Positions 47,773 through 64,000 of a stretch of DNA of 64,000 bases are shown one piece after another. The translations under genes and the position numbers were made by a program. The notes under the pieces were generated by a model. It saw nothing but the letters and a program-made list of their open reading frames with translations, had not been told where the DNA came from and did no database searches. Numbering within the stretch: the stretch's first letter is position 1; every line of letters begins with the position of its first letter. The stretch spans positions 2,728,001-2,792,000 of the forward strand of contig NC_016132.3 of the NCBI RefSeq assembly GCF_000005505.3. Direction: 5' to 3'. The DNA comes from Brachypodium distachyon (taxonomy: Eukaryota > Streptophyta > Magnoliopsida > Poales > Poaceae).

Positions 47773-49068
47773 TACTGTAACTTGTCAGGTGTCAGTGCGT
47801 TATTTGGGCTTGTATGTAACCTAAAGTACTTGTTTAATCATAATGCAATTTGGCTCCTTTTTGTATCACAAAGCGTAAATTAAGGGAGCAGAATCACCTG
47901 TGAAAAGATAATCCTCCCCTGCTTGACCACCCATCTCATCGTGAAACCCTTACTGTGCCCCAGTCATTAATCAGATGAGATCACCTGAAAAGGTACGTCA
48001 ATTACAAGATCAGTTCCTAGTAATTCCCTGCACCAATTTGAACAAAATGAGATGTGCGTCTTTTGCTCCCACCTGTGAGATGCAGCCGTTCCCCGTAGGC
48101 GCATTCCCTCGAACACCTGGAGCGCGACGAAGGAAACGACGAACCCCACGGCAGTCGGCACCATCTCCTGCTTCCACCTTGGCTAGCTGCCCCTGCGCTC
48201 AGGCACGGCGCGAGTGGCCGCGGCCACCAGGGAGGGAACCAAGGGGACGCCTCGTATTGTTCTCGATTCAGTTATTTACTCCTCCATTTCTCCAAGCTGC
48301 CGCTATTGCTGCTGCACACTGGACAGAAGCAGAACAGAACCAGAACTCGGCCCGTAACGTATAATAAAGCCCACTGCCCAGGCGTGATCGTATGAAGCGG
48401 CCCAGGCCCGTGCGAGCGTCTGTCAGTATTCAACAGGCCTCTGTCAGTAATCGACGCGCACATGAGTACATGGCCTCCTTCAAATCGTCCTCTCCGGTCG
48501 CCGGGCCACGGTTTGGGAGTGAAGGAGTAAATGAGCAAAATTATATGTTTATCGTCATAGGCTAAGCAGAACTAGAAAGATTGATGCATATGTATAAATC
48601 AAATGTAAGTTTTTTTTTGTTTCGTAGTGCAAACCCAAATGCACTGTTGCATATTAAGCTTCACCAAGAAAGAACTCGAGACCATACGGTTGATCAAAAC
48701 ATTGTGACCGTTGGAAAAAAGAAATTCACCACTTGAAATTCTAAAACTCGATCGATCGATGATGGCAAAAGCAGGTGACAGATCTTTTGCACTGCACATA
48801 TATCAGACGTCAAACTCAATAAACTTCAGACAACACACAACACAACAAACTTACCTTGTTCAAGGAAAAGTTCAGGAAAAAAATGTATACCTTACCGAAC
48901 AAAGTACGTACATACCAATGATACCACGATAGCACCAACAACAACAAATATTGTTCCATGAAACAGGAGCAAAACAGAAAGACACACACAGAGAGATCGA
49001 TCATCCTTCAAATTACAAACATTCCCCTAAAAAAAAAATCCAAAGCGCTCCCCCACTCGTCCAAACCA
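47773..49068. other. Intergenic; one weak small-exon candidate
   Basis: Between RLP-C (plus) and the Ole e 1-type gene (minus). Apart from the weak candidate at 48073-48164 nothing coding is supported. Confidence 0.5.
48073..48164 (-). other. Possible small first exon, hydrophobic N terminus
   Basis: The ATG at 48164 (minus) opens MVPTAVGFVVSFVALQVFEG, a likely membrane or signal segment, and runs to TAASHR at a fair donor CACAG|GTGGGA (48073). The upstream minus-strand DNA is GC-rich like a grass 5' UTR, with a TATA-like TTATTATA near 48360. I could not find a downstream exon. It could be a broken or very small gene. Confidence 0.25.
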
Positions 49069-49611
49069 TCAGTACTGCTTCGTGGGCGCGCAGGAGCGAG
49101 GCCGGAACGCGAGGGGACCAGCAGCATAAACCACATTCTCGACCCCATCGGCGACCCACCGCTTCCCTTCGTCCCTCAACTCGGCCCCCTCGATCCCGTA
49201 CCGAACATTGGTCAGATCATTGCAGCCCTTGTCCGGCGACGACAGGAGCCTCACGAAGCATGCCTTGGAAGGATCCCCTTCGTAGAACTCCTGCTTGCCG
49301 TCGGCCACGCCGATCTCGGCGAGGAAGTAGCCCTGGGCGTCGGCTTTGGCTACGCGCGATGTCTTCACCCGGTTCTTGGGGTCACGGCAGGTTACCGTGA
49401 CTTGAGCGTTTGGGATGGGCGTTGCGGCGTCCAGGCATTGGGAGTTCCGGTGGGCGCAGGGCTGGCAGAGTATCAGGCCTTCGATTCTTAGGAATAGCTT
49501 GTTGTTGTTGGGTGTTTGGGGTTGGGGGTTGCTGTAGCCGGCGTTGTCGTTGTTGGCCGTGGCTAAAGCCAGGAGGGAGAGGAGGATGGCGAATCGGATG
49601 ATGGGCGCCAT
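49069..49611 (-). CDS. Pollen Ole e 1 / extensin-like secreted protein
   Basis: Single-exon, 180 aa. A signal peptide (MAPIIRFAILLSLLALATA) is followed by a short Pro/Gln/Asn-rich linker and an Ole e 1 domain. Family Cys residues are seen in LCQPCAHRNSQC, VTCRDP, KACFVRL, KGCNDLTNV and RSCAP, and a typical AQGYF motif precedes the third. Members of this family are secreted and associated with the cell wall; roles include pollen tube and root growth, but the biochemical function is mostly unknown. A TATA-like ACTATATG lies about 90 bp upstream (near 49700). Neither neighbour suggests a shared pathway. Confidence 0.9.
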   Translation of the reverse strand: MAPIIRFAILLSLLALATANNDNAGYSNPQPQTPNNNKLFLRIEGLILCQPCAHRNSQCLDAATPIPNAQVTVTCRDPKNRVKTSRVAKADAQGYFLAEIGVADGKQEFYEGDPSKACFVRLLSSPDKGCNDLTNVRYGIEGAELRDEGKRWVADGVENVVYAAGPLAFRPRSCAPTKQY

Positions 49612-50722
49612 TGCTGGATCAATGGGTTTTGGAGGCGGAGCTAGCTGCTGGCCGGGGTTGTGTTGTTTGTGTGGGAATTGGCGGGAGGGGCGGGGATGTT
49701 ACATATAGTGCGCGGCAAAGGTGAGAGATTAAACAATGGGCTTGATTAGACGTGCGGCCATGTAGGTCTCTGGCCGGCCGGCGACGGGCTACGTGAAGGG
49801 CAGTTAGCAGTAATTCGTTGCGCTCTTGGGTCAGGCCGCCGTCGGTGTTGCCGTCTTGGGTCAGACAAATGGAGATTGCGTTAGCATTACATTATTATTA
49901 CGGAGATCGCGTGATGATTGGTGTGTTTGTGGACATCCAGGAGCAAGGATTACGTGCGTGCTGATCACAATTGTCGTTTGATTAGTTAATTGGTTAATCC
50001 AGACACGTTGACCTTTTTGTTTTTCGGATCGTCCGCATGCGCGTGGCCGGGACCGGGGCCGGGTTCGCTCTGATCATTTTCTCAGTTGCATGAATCTGAT
50101 AAATACTTGTCGTGGTTTTAGTGCAAATTTAGGAACGGAGGGAATAGTTCGTAATGTTCAGAAAACATGTTTACAGAAGTTTCTACCAAACACAATGTAC
50201 ATGCATGCAGTAGAAAGCTTGAGTGCTGGATCACACCCATATTATGCTTGATCTTCTTGCAGTTTAAACAATGTTATTACTCCTGAATTTTGTCTAAGCC
50301 ATGCAAATGAATGATGTGCCAAAAGGATTAGATCTGAATTATTGTTGATGTTGATTTCTAATACTGCTTGCATCATACAGTGCCACTGCATGTCAAACAT
50401 ATTGGGCTGGGCCAAACGCTGCACCAATGAACTACGCAGTCCTTTTTCCAAAGAGAAAAAGAACTACGCAGTGGGCTCCCAGCAATCCATGGTCAAAAGG
50501 CCGGCAAAGAACCGGGCCCAGATCCAGTGACCGGCAAAAACGAATCGAACAAAGCCCTTTATATAAAATTCGGCCCATGTTCGCGAGATTTCCCTCTTCC
50601 GATCGCGACGTTTTGCCCTAATCCACAGCACGCCCCCCTCCCTCTCCGCTGCGTCGCGAATACTCTGTTCCGCCCCCGCGGCCTCTCGAACGCTCCCCAA
50701 ACCCTAGCTAGGCGTGGTTCCC
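49612..50722. other. Divergent upstream region, no gene seen
   Basis: Lies between the minus-strand Ole e 1-type gene and the plus-strand TAF15-like gene. It contains a degenerate Stowaway remnant near 50095-50147 (ends AATACTTGTCGTGG and ACGGAGGGAATAG). TATA-like TTTATATAAAA near 50559-50569 probably serves the TAF15-like gene. Confidence 0.6.
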
Positions 50723-53700
50723 ATGTCGGGGTCGTACGGATCCGACGACTACCGCGGCGGCGGCGGAGGTGGCTATGGCGGCCGAGGTCTCGTCCGGATC
50801 CCGTGAGTCGCCCGCGTTTCTGTTTCTGGATCGGTGTTCTGACTGCTTGGTGTTTTGCGTAGGTGGCGGCGGCGGAGGCGGTCGTGGGCGAGGAGGCCCC
50901 GGAGGATATGGCGGCAGCGGTGGCGGCGGTGGGGCATATGGAGGTGGCAGTGGCGGAGGGTACGGCGGTGGGGGGAGAGGTGGTGGTGGAGGGGGAGGAG
51001 GCTATGGCGGCGGTGGCGGAGGCGGCGGGAGAGGTGGCGGGCGCGGGGGAGGACGCGATGGCGACTGGGTTTGCCCTGACGCGAGGTGCGTATCGATTTC
51101 TCGTTATCTCGTTCTAGGATTTGGCGTTGGATTCGACCGATCCAGCCGTGGTCTTCTGTACTACCCTGGGAATTTAGGTTTGCAGGCTCGGGATAGGTCA
51201 ACCCTCGTGTAGGATGTTTGCTTGCCCTGTTTAGGTGGTTGAATTGTTGGCTTGTTCGACCTAGGGTTTGCTTGTGCCACGATGTAAACTATACCTGTTT
51301 TTTAGTTTGATGTGCACCCGTGTAATCTTCCTGTATATCAATGTTTCTTCTTAAGGTTGATGTTTCATGACATTTGACTGGGAGCTTAGGATGTAGTTCT
51401 GTGATAAGAATTTCAAACATCATTTCATTATCATGGCTTGGTTTCATTTTGTGCTAAATGCCCTATGTTTTTACATTTTTAACTTACGATACGATGCAAT
51501 GATTTTCATGTGTGAAATTTACATTCAAACAGATGGTAGGATTTTACACGTTGTTATTGTATATTTGCCCCACTGTGCACTTGGCTTATTATTTATTCCC
51601 CTGTATCTCTAAAATTTGATCTTACACCAGATCTCCATATATTTAGTTGATGTTATGATGTTACTGGAAAATTGTTAAGAGTATAGAGCTTCTTAAACAC
51701 CTTCAGTTATTCTCATACTAAGGTGATTGTCTTAAGACTTACAAAATTATGAACTCTTGTTACAGCTGTGGTAACGTGAACTTTGCAAGGAGGACTGAGT
51801 GCAATAAGTGTGGGGCACAGTGCCCTAGTGGTGGTGGCGGTGGTGGTGGCGGTGGCGGTGGGTACGATAGGTCTGGTGGAGGAGGTGGAGGGTACAATCG
51901 TGGTGGTGGTGATCATGGTTCAGGAGGTGGTGGTGGCTACAGCAGAGGTGATGGGGATTACAGCTCTGGTGGTCGTGGTGGTAGTGCTGGTGGAGGAAGA
52001 GGAGGGTATAATCGTGATGGTGGTAGCGGTCGTGGTTTTGACGACTACCGTGCTGGCGGTGGTTACGGTGGAAGAGACCAAGATAACAATCAAAGGGGAG
52101 ATAAAGATTCCTTTGGTGACGGTGGCTATGGACAGGCGCCCCCTAAAGGTCCTCCATCCTATGGCGGGCCTGCAGGTGACTATGCACCGCCCCCAAGTTC
52201 CTATGGAGGCAACAATGTGTACAGCTCGGATTCTGCAGTGCCTCCCCCTAATAGCTATGGAGGTGGTCGAGGATCTTACCCACCAAGCTATGGTGCCCCA
52301 CCTCCAAACCCATATAGTGGTGGTGCACCTGGGGGTGCAGGAGGCCTGCCGCCTACATATGATGGTGGGTATGGTGGTCGGTCTATGCCTGGGGGTGGAG
52401 GCACAGGTGGTGCACCGCCACCTTATCAAGGTGGCGGCGGCGGTGGTTACAGCAACAATGCTACCCCTGAACCAGCTACGAAGGTTAAGCAGTGTGATGC
52501 AAACTGTGATGATTCCTGTGACAATCCAAGGATATACATATCAAACCTGCCTCCTGATGTGACTGTTGAGGAACTGCAAGAGCTTTTTGGAGGAATTGGC
52601 CAGGTATGATTTACCTTCTCTTCAATTTCTTAGTATGTAATAGTCAGGGACTGCATGCTTCCTGGATTTATCACTTCTGATGTAGTCTTGTAGTGGTGTT
52701 CCTTAATTGAATTGCATGCATTAGTTCTTTATTGCCTGGTTTTATTCCTCTTAAAATCGTATCCTTTTCCACTTCTACTGTTGTATGTTGTGGTGTTTTC
52801 GGCAATCATTGTTCGCAAGAAGCATGTAACTTGCACATGTGAACAATAGTTGTTTCTATAATCACTGCATTGGTTGGGCACCTTCTGTTATATCTTTAAG
52901 AAAATGTTTATGTAAACGAAATGTTACGTTTCTGTGGCAAGTATGGAAAGGTGTGTTGTCCATCTTAGTGCGCGAGTAACATTGGATAGTTAGTTTGACA
53001 TGGTAGTAATGATGTTCCATGATGATGTTCTATATGCTCATTTAGTTTTACTCTTAAATAGTTCAACTTTTTTCTTCTTTTAGCTCAACATATGTTTATT
53101 TTTTTTACTTCATCATATAACATATTATTAGCCACCATTCGCGTGCTTTAGAATTTAGTGTTCTTTCTATGTGTGCCATGGTCCATTTTTTGGTTCCTTG
53201 TCTTCTGGTTTGCATGATTATGCATTTTTGAATAATCGCAACCACTTTCTTTTACAAGGTTGGAAGGATCAAGCAAAAACGTGGCTACAAAGACCAGTGG
53301 CCCTGGAACATAAAACTCTACACTGATGATTCTGGAAAACCCAAAGGAGATGCTTGCCTTGCTTATGAAGATCCTTCTGCTGCTCATGCAGCAGGCGGAT
53401 TCTACAACAGTATGTTTAGTGCCGAGTTTGCACTGATGCATTATATGCTTCTATTTAACGCTTATCACTGGGCAGTCTATAATGTATATTATTATTTTCA
53501 TGTTTCAGATTATGAAATGAGAGGCCATAAAATAAGTGTTGTGATGGCCGAGAAATCAGCACCTAGAGCTCCTACATCTGGTCATGGGTAAGTACTTGTT
53601 CGTTTATCCATAAATATAAATTGTGGAATGCAGTGCCATCTCTGGGCCAAGAACTTTGTATTACATGTCTTAATTTACATTTGCCGCCTATTGTCATGTT

Positions 53701-54104
53701 CTTTAGCCATGTTTCTGAGGCTTCAAACCATATTGTGGCTAGGAATATGCCATGCATTGTAGGATTATTTCATTCTTTATCTTAAACTTTTGGATGTAGT
53801 GTACAGAATGTAACCCAACCAAGTTAACACTAAGCAAATTATGATATTTTATACAACTAAACATTCCTACCATGTTACATGGCCTTTAAATCAGCATATA
53901 ACTTACTGCATAATGTATTTCCAATTGAGTATGTATAACTAAAATCATGATCGATGCGTTATGTTTATATATAATATATTCATGCATTACTTACTGTGCA
54001 GGGGTGGACGTGGTGGCGGCTATGGTGGGGATAGACGCAGGGACGGAGGAGGCCATGGACCTAATAGAAACCAGGGTGGTGGTTCGCGTGCAAGGCCATA
54101 CTGA
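50723..54104 (+). CDS. TAF15: TAF15/FUS-like RNA-binding protein (RanBP2 zinc finger + RRM)
   Basis: A nuclear RNA-binding protein of the plant TAF15/TAF15b group, linked to TFIID and RNA processing. Coding exons are 50723-50786, 50863-51085, 51766-52603, 53259-53409, 53509-53587 and 54002-54104 (1458 nt, 485 aa). All phases agree. The order is: Gly-rich N terminus; a RanBP2-type zinc finger made by joining exons 2 and 3 ([28 protein letters not shown]); a long Gly/Tyr/Pro-rich low-complexity region; an RRM (RIYISNLPPDVTVEELQELF, IKLYTDDSGKPKGDACLAYE, ISVVMAEK); and an RGG-like tail ending SRARPY. Exon 1's donor CGAG|GTCTCG is weak but is the one that keeps frame; a stronger GTGAGT lies 18 bp on. 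Intact. Confidence 0.93.
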
Positions 54105-54490
54105 AAACATTAATAATTACTAAGATTATCATCTGTGAGAAACCATTTCTATTCATGTTCTCCGGACTTGTACTCATACAGGAGCTTAAGGTAGGTTGTC
54201 TGCTTTCCCTGGACTTGTGTTTCCTTGTCATACTCCAGTGTTTGGTCGGATGTTTGTTTACCAAAAGTGATTGATCTATGTCATGTGAATTTTTCCTTAG
54301 AACAGCTGGATAAGCTCCAAATGCTGGTAGGTTTGAGATGTTATTTCAGGTGAGTGCCGATCTATTATGATTCTGCTTTTGCTCTCTTGGTGATTGGTTA
54401 ATGCTTTATTTTCCTTTTTGATCTAATGCTTACATTCCACATGGTTCTCAGCCGGTGGATCAGTACTGTAAGCTTGGATTTTGCTGTGGA

Positions 54491-54764
54491 GAACAGGTAG
54501 GGGGATTTTGATCAAACCTATGGGCTGCAAATTGCAATGTGCTTATGTGGATATTATCTGCATGTACTAGCTTCTCCTGTTGGCACATTTAGTCACAAGT
54601 ATGTTCGATGAACATGTAGGGCGATTTTGATCTATGAGCTGCAAATTGCAATGTGCTTATGTGGATATTATCTGCATATACTAGCTTCTCCTTTTGGCAC
54701 ATTTAGTCCCAAGTACGTCGGATGTTTCTCCTTTTGGCACATTTAGTCCCAAGTAAGCTCGATG
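54491..54764. repeat. ~120-bp tandem repeat in TAF15-like 3' region
   Basis: Two full copies (54491-54610, 54611-54724) and a third partial copy (54725-54764) share TGCAAATTGCAATGTGCTTA and GGCACATTTAGTC. They lie 0.4-0.65 kb after the stop codon, in a region that could be spliced 3' UTR. Confidence 0.88.
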
Positions 54765-57700
54765 TCACACCGAGTGAGAATATCGGCATAGGCAAATGGC
54801 AAATTATGATGCCAGGAAGCCAGCCTCTGTTACAGTAGCACCATGTCTTCTCCTCTCGTTCCATGACTGCGTCCGTTTGTTTGTCTGGCTAACGTAGTCC
54901 CATGAATTATTGAATGTTGCTGTTATAAAGTTCAGATGGCAATGTTCCAGCTTTCTCGTTATTCGGTGATTATATAACTGTCCGGTAGAACGTTCTGTTG
55001 TCTATTTACTTGTACGATCAAGATTAGCAAGGGATCGGCAATACAGAAACAGAATGATGTGTAAACGTAATTGTGTGGCCAAGAGCGATGTTTGGGTCTG
55101 GGGTGGGGATTGACAATAAACGTAGTCTACTTACCATAAACGTGGACGTGGATCTGTGATGCACCGTGAAGGCTAATTGCTCTGATCGGTCTGCAGGTGT
55201 ACGCAGAACTCTTTTATCCTGCCGTGTGTTTTGGTTGAAGGGCAATCCAGCGTCATCGGAGGTTTTAGGGGGGCAACTATGTTACTGCAATGCCTTCTTT
55301 TTTCATGTTCTGAGAATTGGGTAATATTACATGTGTGATCTTCTATCTGCGTAGATGTTTCGTATGTATTTTTCTGTAGTACTACGCTAGCAGGACAGCC
55401 AGAATTTTACAAATGAATGCCATTCGACCTTTCGGATTATCCAGTGTTAATTTCACATATCACCCGTGTCAAGGCGTCAAGCTTTCGTGAAATTGAGCTC
55501 TCACCTGGTATTAAACTTCCCGACCTCTTGCTTCCCTGCATCCTGTTCTCACGAAATCACACACCGAAGACAGCAAATCAATCCACATCAAAGCCCCGTT
55601 TTCCCGAAATCCATTTCCGTTTTGTTCATACTCTAAAATGGAGCTAGCCAAGGTTGTTGTGTTTGTTTGTGCACGGTGTCATAGGAAGCCAGCGAGCCAG
55701 CAGCACAAAGCGTTGCAACGGCCGAGCCCGGCGGCCAGAATCCGGTGCTCAGTTTTTTATCTAAAAATAAAAATCCGGTGCTCACCTCCTCTCCTGCACC
55801 GAAGAGATCCTTCCCGCAAGCGATGCCGAGGACGAGCTCAGCCGTGTCCTCCGGTGTCCAGCGATGGCGCTGCTTTGAAGTTTGAACATTTTCCAGCATC
55901 TGGCAGTTCAGATCGAGCTTGGGTGTGTCTGTACCATGACGCGAGACGAGGAAGTCGGCAGAAAAACGATATTGTTGGGTCAAATTTGGCATCGGAGCCC
56001 CTAGCTGCCCCCGATTCAGAAAAACAAATATAGGTCTGGCAATGGGTCCACAATCGGGATTGACGATGACAAATGTGGTCTTTTGCATTCGACACCTGCA
56101 AATAAATTATGGAAGGCCTTATGGTGCAGATCTGTCATTTGCCATTTTGCATACCCTTCTTTCACAACAATAATCCTTCTACTCCTCTCGAAATCTTCTT
56201 CCCTCTCTTTTTGCTTTGTTGTCAGCTTCATCGGCCTTGAGCAGCCTCGTCGATGTTGCCCATCGGCCTCTTAGTCTCACCGCTGCTTGAATGGAGGCAC
56301 GTTAACGCCTCGATCAGGCGGCCATCCCGCAAACCTCTTCCTTTCTCCTCTAACTTCTTCCTCTATGCGTCGTTTTCCTCTTGATTCTTCGTATTCCTTT
56401 CTACTCCGGCACTACACAGCCTTGGATCGGTGAGATTGAACACACTTAAAGATTTTTTGCTTTAGGACCAAGTGTCTTCGAGCAAATGTATAATGGGTCC
56501 TAATCTTAGTGGTGCCATGCCATCATAGGATAATTGTTGATTTGGATAAGTGAGAGAAAAATGTCTCACTCTTCTTAACATGAAAGATAGAACCATTTTC
56601 CCGGTGTAATAGATTTTATCTTTTCATCGCAAGTTCTCTTAATTAAAAAATTTGGCTACAATTTCTTAATAATTTTTAATCACCACGTATTTTTATATTT
56701 ACGAAGAATATACTAAGGGAGTGGCTCCGCACTCGTCTTTGGGCAATGCACCATCAATTTGGCAAGGGGGAAAAAGGAGAACTGCCAAGTACAAACAAGA
56801 AAAAAAAACATAAAGTTGATTTTAGATGTTAGTATGACCACACATGAACAAAAAAAGAGAACCACTAAGTATACAAATAAGAAGAAAAAACACACAAAGT
56901 TGATTTCGGAAATTTAAAATGTTTTGTGGTTCAAATCGTCTACCCGATTCACAATCAATTTTCACAATTAGCTTCGTATTGATAAGCGTTTGAAAACTGT
57001 ATCCCACCGTCATATGTTACAATTTAGTACTTTTTTCGGGGTCCGATGTTACCATGCCCTAATGCATGAATTACCACTCTACTATGTAGGAAGTTGTCAT
57101 CGTGGTAACGGTTGTCCGTCAGGCTATTAAGTACGTCCGCACCCCAATGGTAAGGAATGCTAATCACCATGGTACAAATATGTCGTCCATGTGTTTTTAA
57201 ACATCACGACGCGCAAATATCGTCATATTTCATAACAAGTTACCCTGCATCATATATTGGAAATATATTACCACTTTGGCGATGACTAGTACCACAAACT
57301 GGTGAATATGTGACACATCATTAGCGTCGTGGTGACTAATACTAAAAGTATGGCAACTACATCACCACTATGGTGGTAACCTTTTACCAAACATGTGGTA
57401 AAAACATCAACACTATAATGGTAACTTATTTTATAAAATGATGAGCACTAGCTAGCGGCATCCATGTTGTAGCATTTCCTCATAACTTTTTGTGCATATA
57501 TAAAAATTATTAGATCAAATAAACTGACACATGGTAACTTCGGACCAATATGATGGTAACTTGCATGGCACAAAAAAAAGAGGCGAAACATACTCATATG
57601 TTATATTGTTTTGAATATCTCGTCGAAACAAAATCCACGGGGAAGAGAGATCATAATCGGAGTAAATAGTTTGAGAAATAAAACATTTTAAAAATACAAA

Positions 57701-57778
57701 TGAAATGCAAGCGAGCAACATTTTAGCCACTCACTTGTGGCAGTCACACGCTGGCCCTAATCCGCGACATCGCGCCAT
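54765..57778. other. Intergenic, no supported gene
   Basis: Contains a minus-strand open frame at 55633-56088 without recognisable domains (not called), and at about 57050-57560 a region with many GGTAAC / GTTACC / TACCA motifs in both orientations. It is probably old repetitive DNA. Confidence 0.5.
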
Positions 57779-57952
57779 ATTACAGTCAGTGGCGAAGCCC
57801 GCACACAAGCAATGGATGCAGGTGAACCCAATAAAAACCACCAAATCCTTCATTAAATCAGCTTAGTCATGGTTTCTTAGTGGAAGATTAACCCTTAATA
57901 GGTAAAGCTGAACCCAATAACTTTCTATTCTTACTTCGCCGCTGATTACAGT
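57779..57952. mobile_element. hAT-type MITE with perfect 8-bp target duplication
   Basis: ATTACAGT at 57779-57786 and 57945-57952 brackets a 158-bp element. Its ends are CAGTGGCGAAG and, reverse-complemented, CAGCGGCGAAG (10 of 11 match). An 8-bp duplication and CAG-starting termini fit the hAT superfamily. The element is too short to code for a transposase. Confidence 0.92.
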
Positions 57953-58399
57953 CGTTATATTTATGCGAGAGACTGCATTAAATAAAAAAAACCATTTGTA
58001 TTTTTAGGAGAAAAACCCCTCATGCCATATTATAGTACTTATATATATGCAACCATTGATGCAAAGATATGCATTAAGAAAAACCTCATTTGTATTTTTT
58101 TAAGAAAAAAACCATTTGTGGACATGCTTTATTTTTAAAAAACCGCTGCCTATTCCTATTGGAGACCAATTATCTGTAGGTTATTTGTATTGTTTTCTTC
58201 TAGATACAAAACCGGATCCCTCTGCTCTCCATCCACTGCACGTCTTGCCAGCCAGGACCCAGCCAAACAATCTGGACCGTCAAATTCCATCTTCTTGCGG
58301 CTACACTTCCCCTCCCCAGCCTCAAACCATTGGCCATTGAGGCAAGGCATAGAACCGGGTACGGTGCCTGACCTAAAAAGGATCCAATCCGACCCATTG
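57953..58399. promoter_or_regulatory. Upstream region of the DEAD-box helicase gene
   Basis: Plain AT-rich DNA turning GC- and pyrimidine-rich after about 58200, leading into the likely 5' UTR (TCTCTCTCCCC near 58410). No coding exon is seen. Confidence 0.5.
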
Positions 58400-58856
58400 C
58401 GGCTCTAAAATCTCTCTCCCCTTCTCGCCTCTAGCCTTTGCCACCGATGTGCCCTAGAGCTGCCGCTGCCGCTGCCGCCGCGTGCGCCATGGCTTAGCAT
58501 CGCCGCCGGCGCCTCACCGCCTCCACCCAAGCCCCTCGCGCTCCAACCCTCGCCCCTTCCCACTCGCGCCCGTCGCCTCACTGCTCGCGGCCCCAAACCC
58601 TCGCGCCTCTCACGCTCGTCGCCAGGTCGCTGCCGGCGCCTCAGCCCGCCCAAACCCTACGCCGCGCATCACTCCCGCGCGCGTCGCCCGTTCTTCCTCA
58701 TTGGCTTCCCTTCGTTCTCTCCACCCCGCCCGCATCCCTAATCCCGGACGTCGGGTTTTGTTTGAGGTACTGCGAGCTTTTACTCACCCGGGTGATTAAT
58801 TAATTAAATCTCGAACTAACCTTCATAAATTTTGTAATATAGATCAGCCCGTGGGC

Positions 58857-64000
<5,144 letters not shown>

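Noticed and set aside
51920..52562. Long open frames in other phases and strand across the glycine-rich part
   Set aside because: Gly/Tyr/Pro repeat coding leaves all frames open. Only the frame that joins the zinc finger and RRM by consistent splicing is real.
55633..56088. 151-aa minus-strand open frame
   Set aside because: No domain, no signal peptide and no splice or promoter context; composition shifts inside it. Not enough to call a gene.

Overview
The window is nuclear plant DNA, almost certainly from a grass and most likely from the Pooideae (Triticeae or Brachypodium-like). Evidence for this: split genes with GT-AG introns, GC-rich 5' coding ends, many Stowaway-type MITEs ending in CTCC/GGAG and flanked by TA, a tRNA-derived SINE, and grass-typical expanded families (WAK, Cf-type LRR-RLP, SINA-like). 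I saw no LTR retrotransposon protein, no tRNA or rRNA gene and no CRISPR array. The intergenic DNA is instead dense in small DNA transposons that carry host-gene fragments.

Layout. 0.9-4.5 kb: a complete three-exon wall-associated kinase gene (minus). 4.6-6.1 kb: two nested GC-rich transposon-like elements, one carrying an OEP21-like exon fragment. 7.9-9.0 kb: an orphan RLP upstream region with only a signal-peptide stub. 9.2-12.3 kb: an intact intronless LRR receptor-like protein (minus). 14.2-17.4 kb: a divergently oriented, badly broken RLP pseudogene interrupted by a SINE. 19.6-24.7 kb: a head-to-head inverted pair of SINA-like E3 ligase genes, one intact (minus) and one broken (plus), separated by a 344-bp tandem repeat. 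25.8-47.8 kb: three RLP loci in direct orientation (A, B, C) sharing one phase-1 intron. A and B are copies of each other and both are damaged; C is intact.

From 49 kb the character changes to ordinary housekeeping DNA: an Ole e 1-type secreted protein (minus), a TAF15/FUS-like RNA-binding protein (plus, six coding exons), and a WW-domain DEAD-box RNA helicase (plus) that runs off the right edge.

Functionally the left three quarters is a cell-surface recognition cluster: one WAK with a non-RD kinase and RLPs that lack a kinase and must signal through partner kinases. It shows active birth and death of genes by tandem duplication, transposon insertion, internal deletion and frameshift. The most interesting structures are the upstream module present in three copies, the 4-kb intron of RLP-B filled with captured fragments (including a UMP synthase piece and a mini-exon), and a set of small transposons whose ends consist of repeated short palindromic motifs. 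I found no clearly new enzymatic or defence system. The novelty lies in genome architecture.
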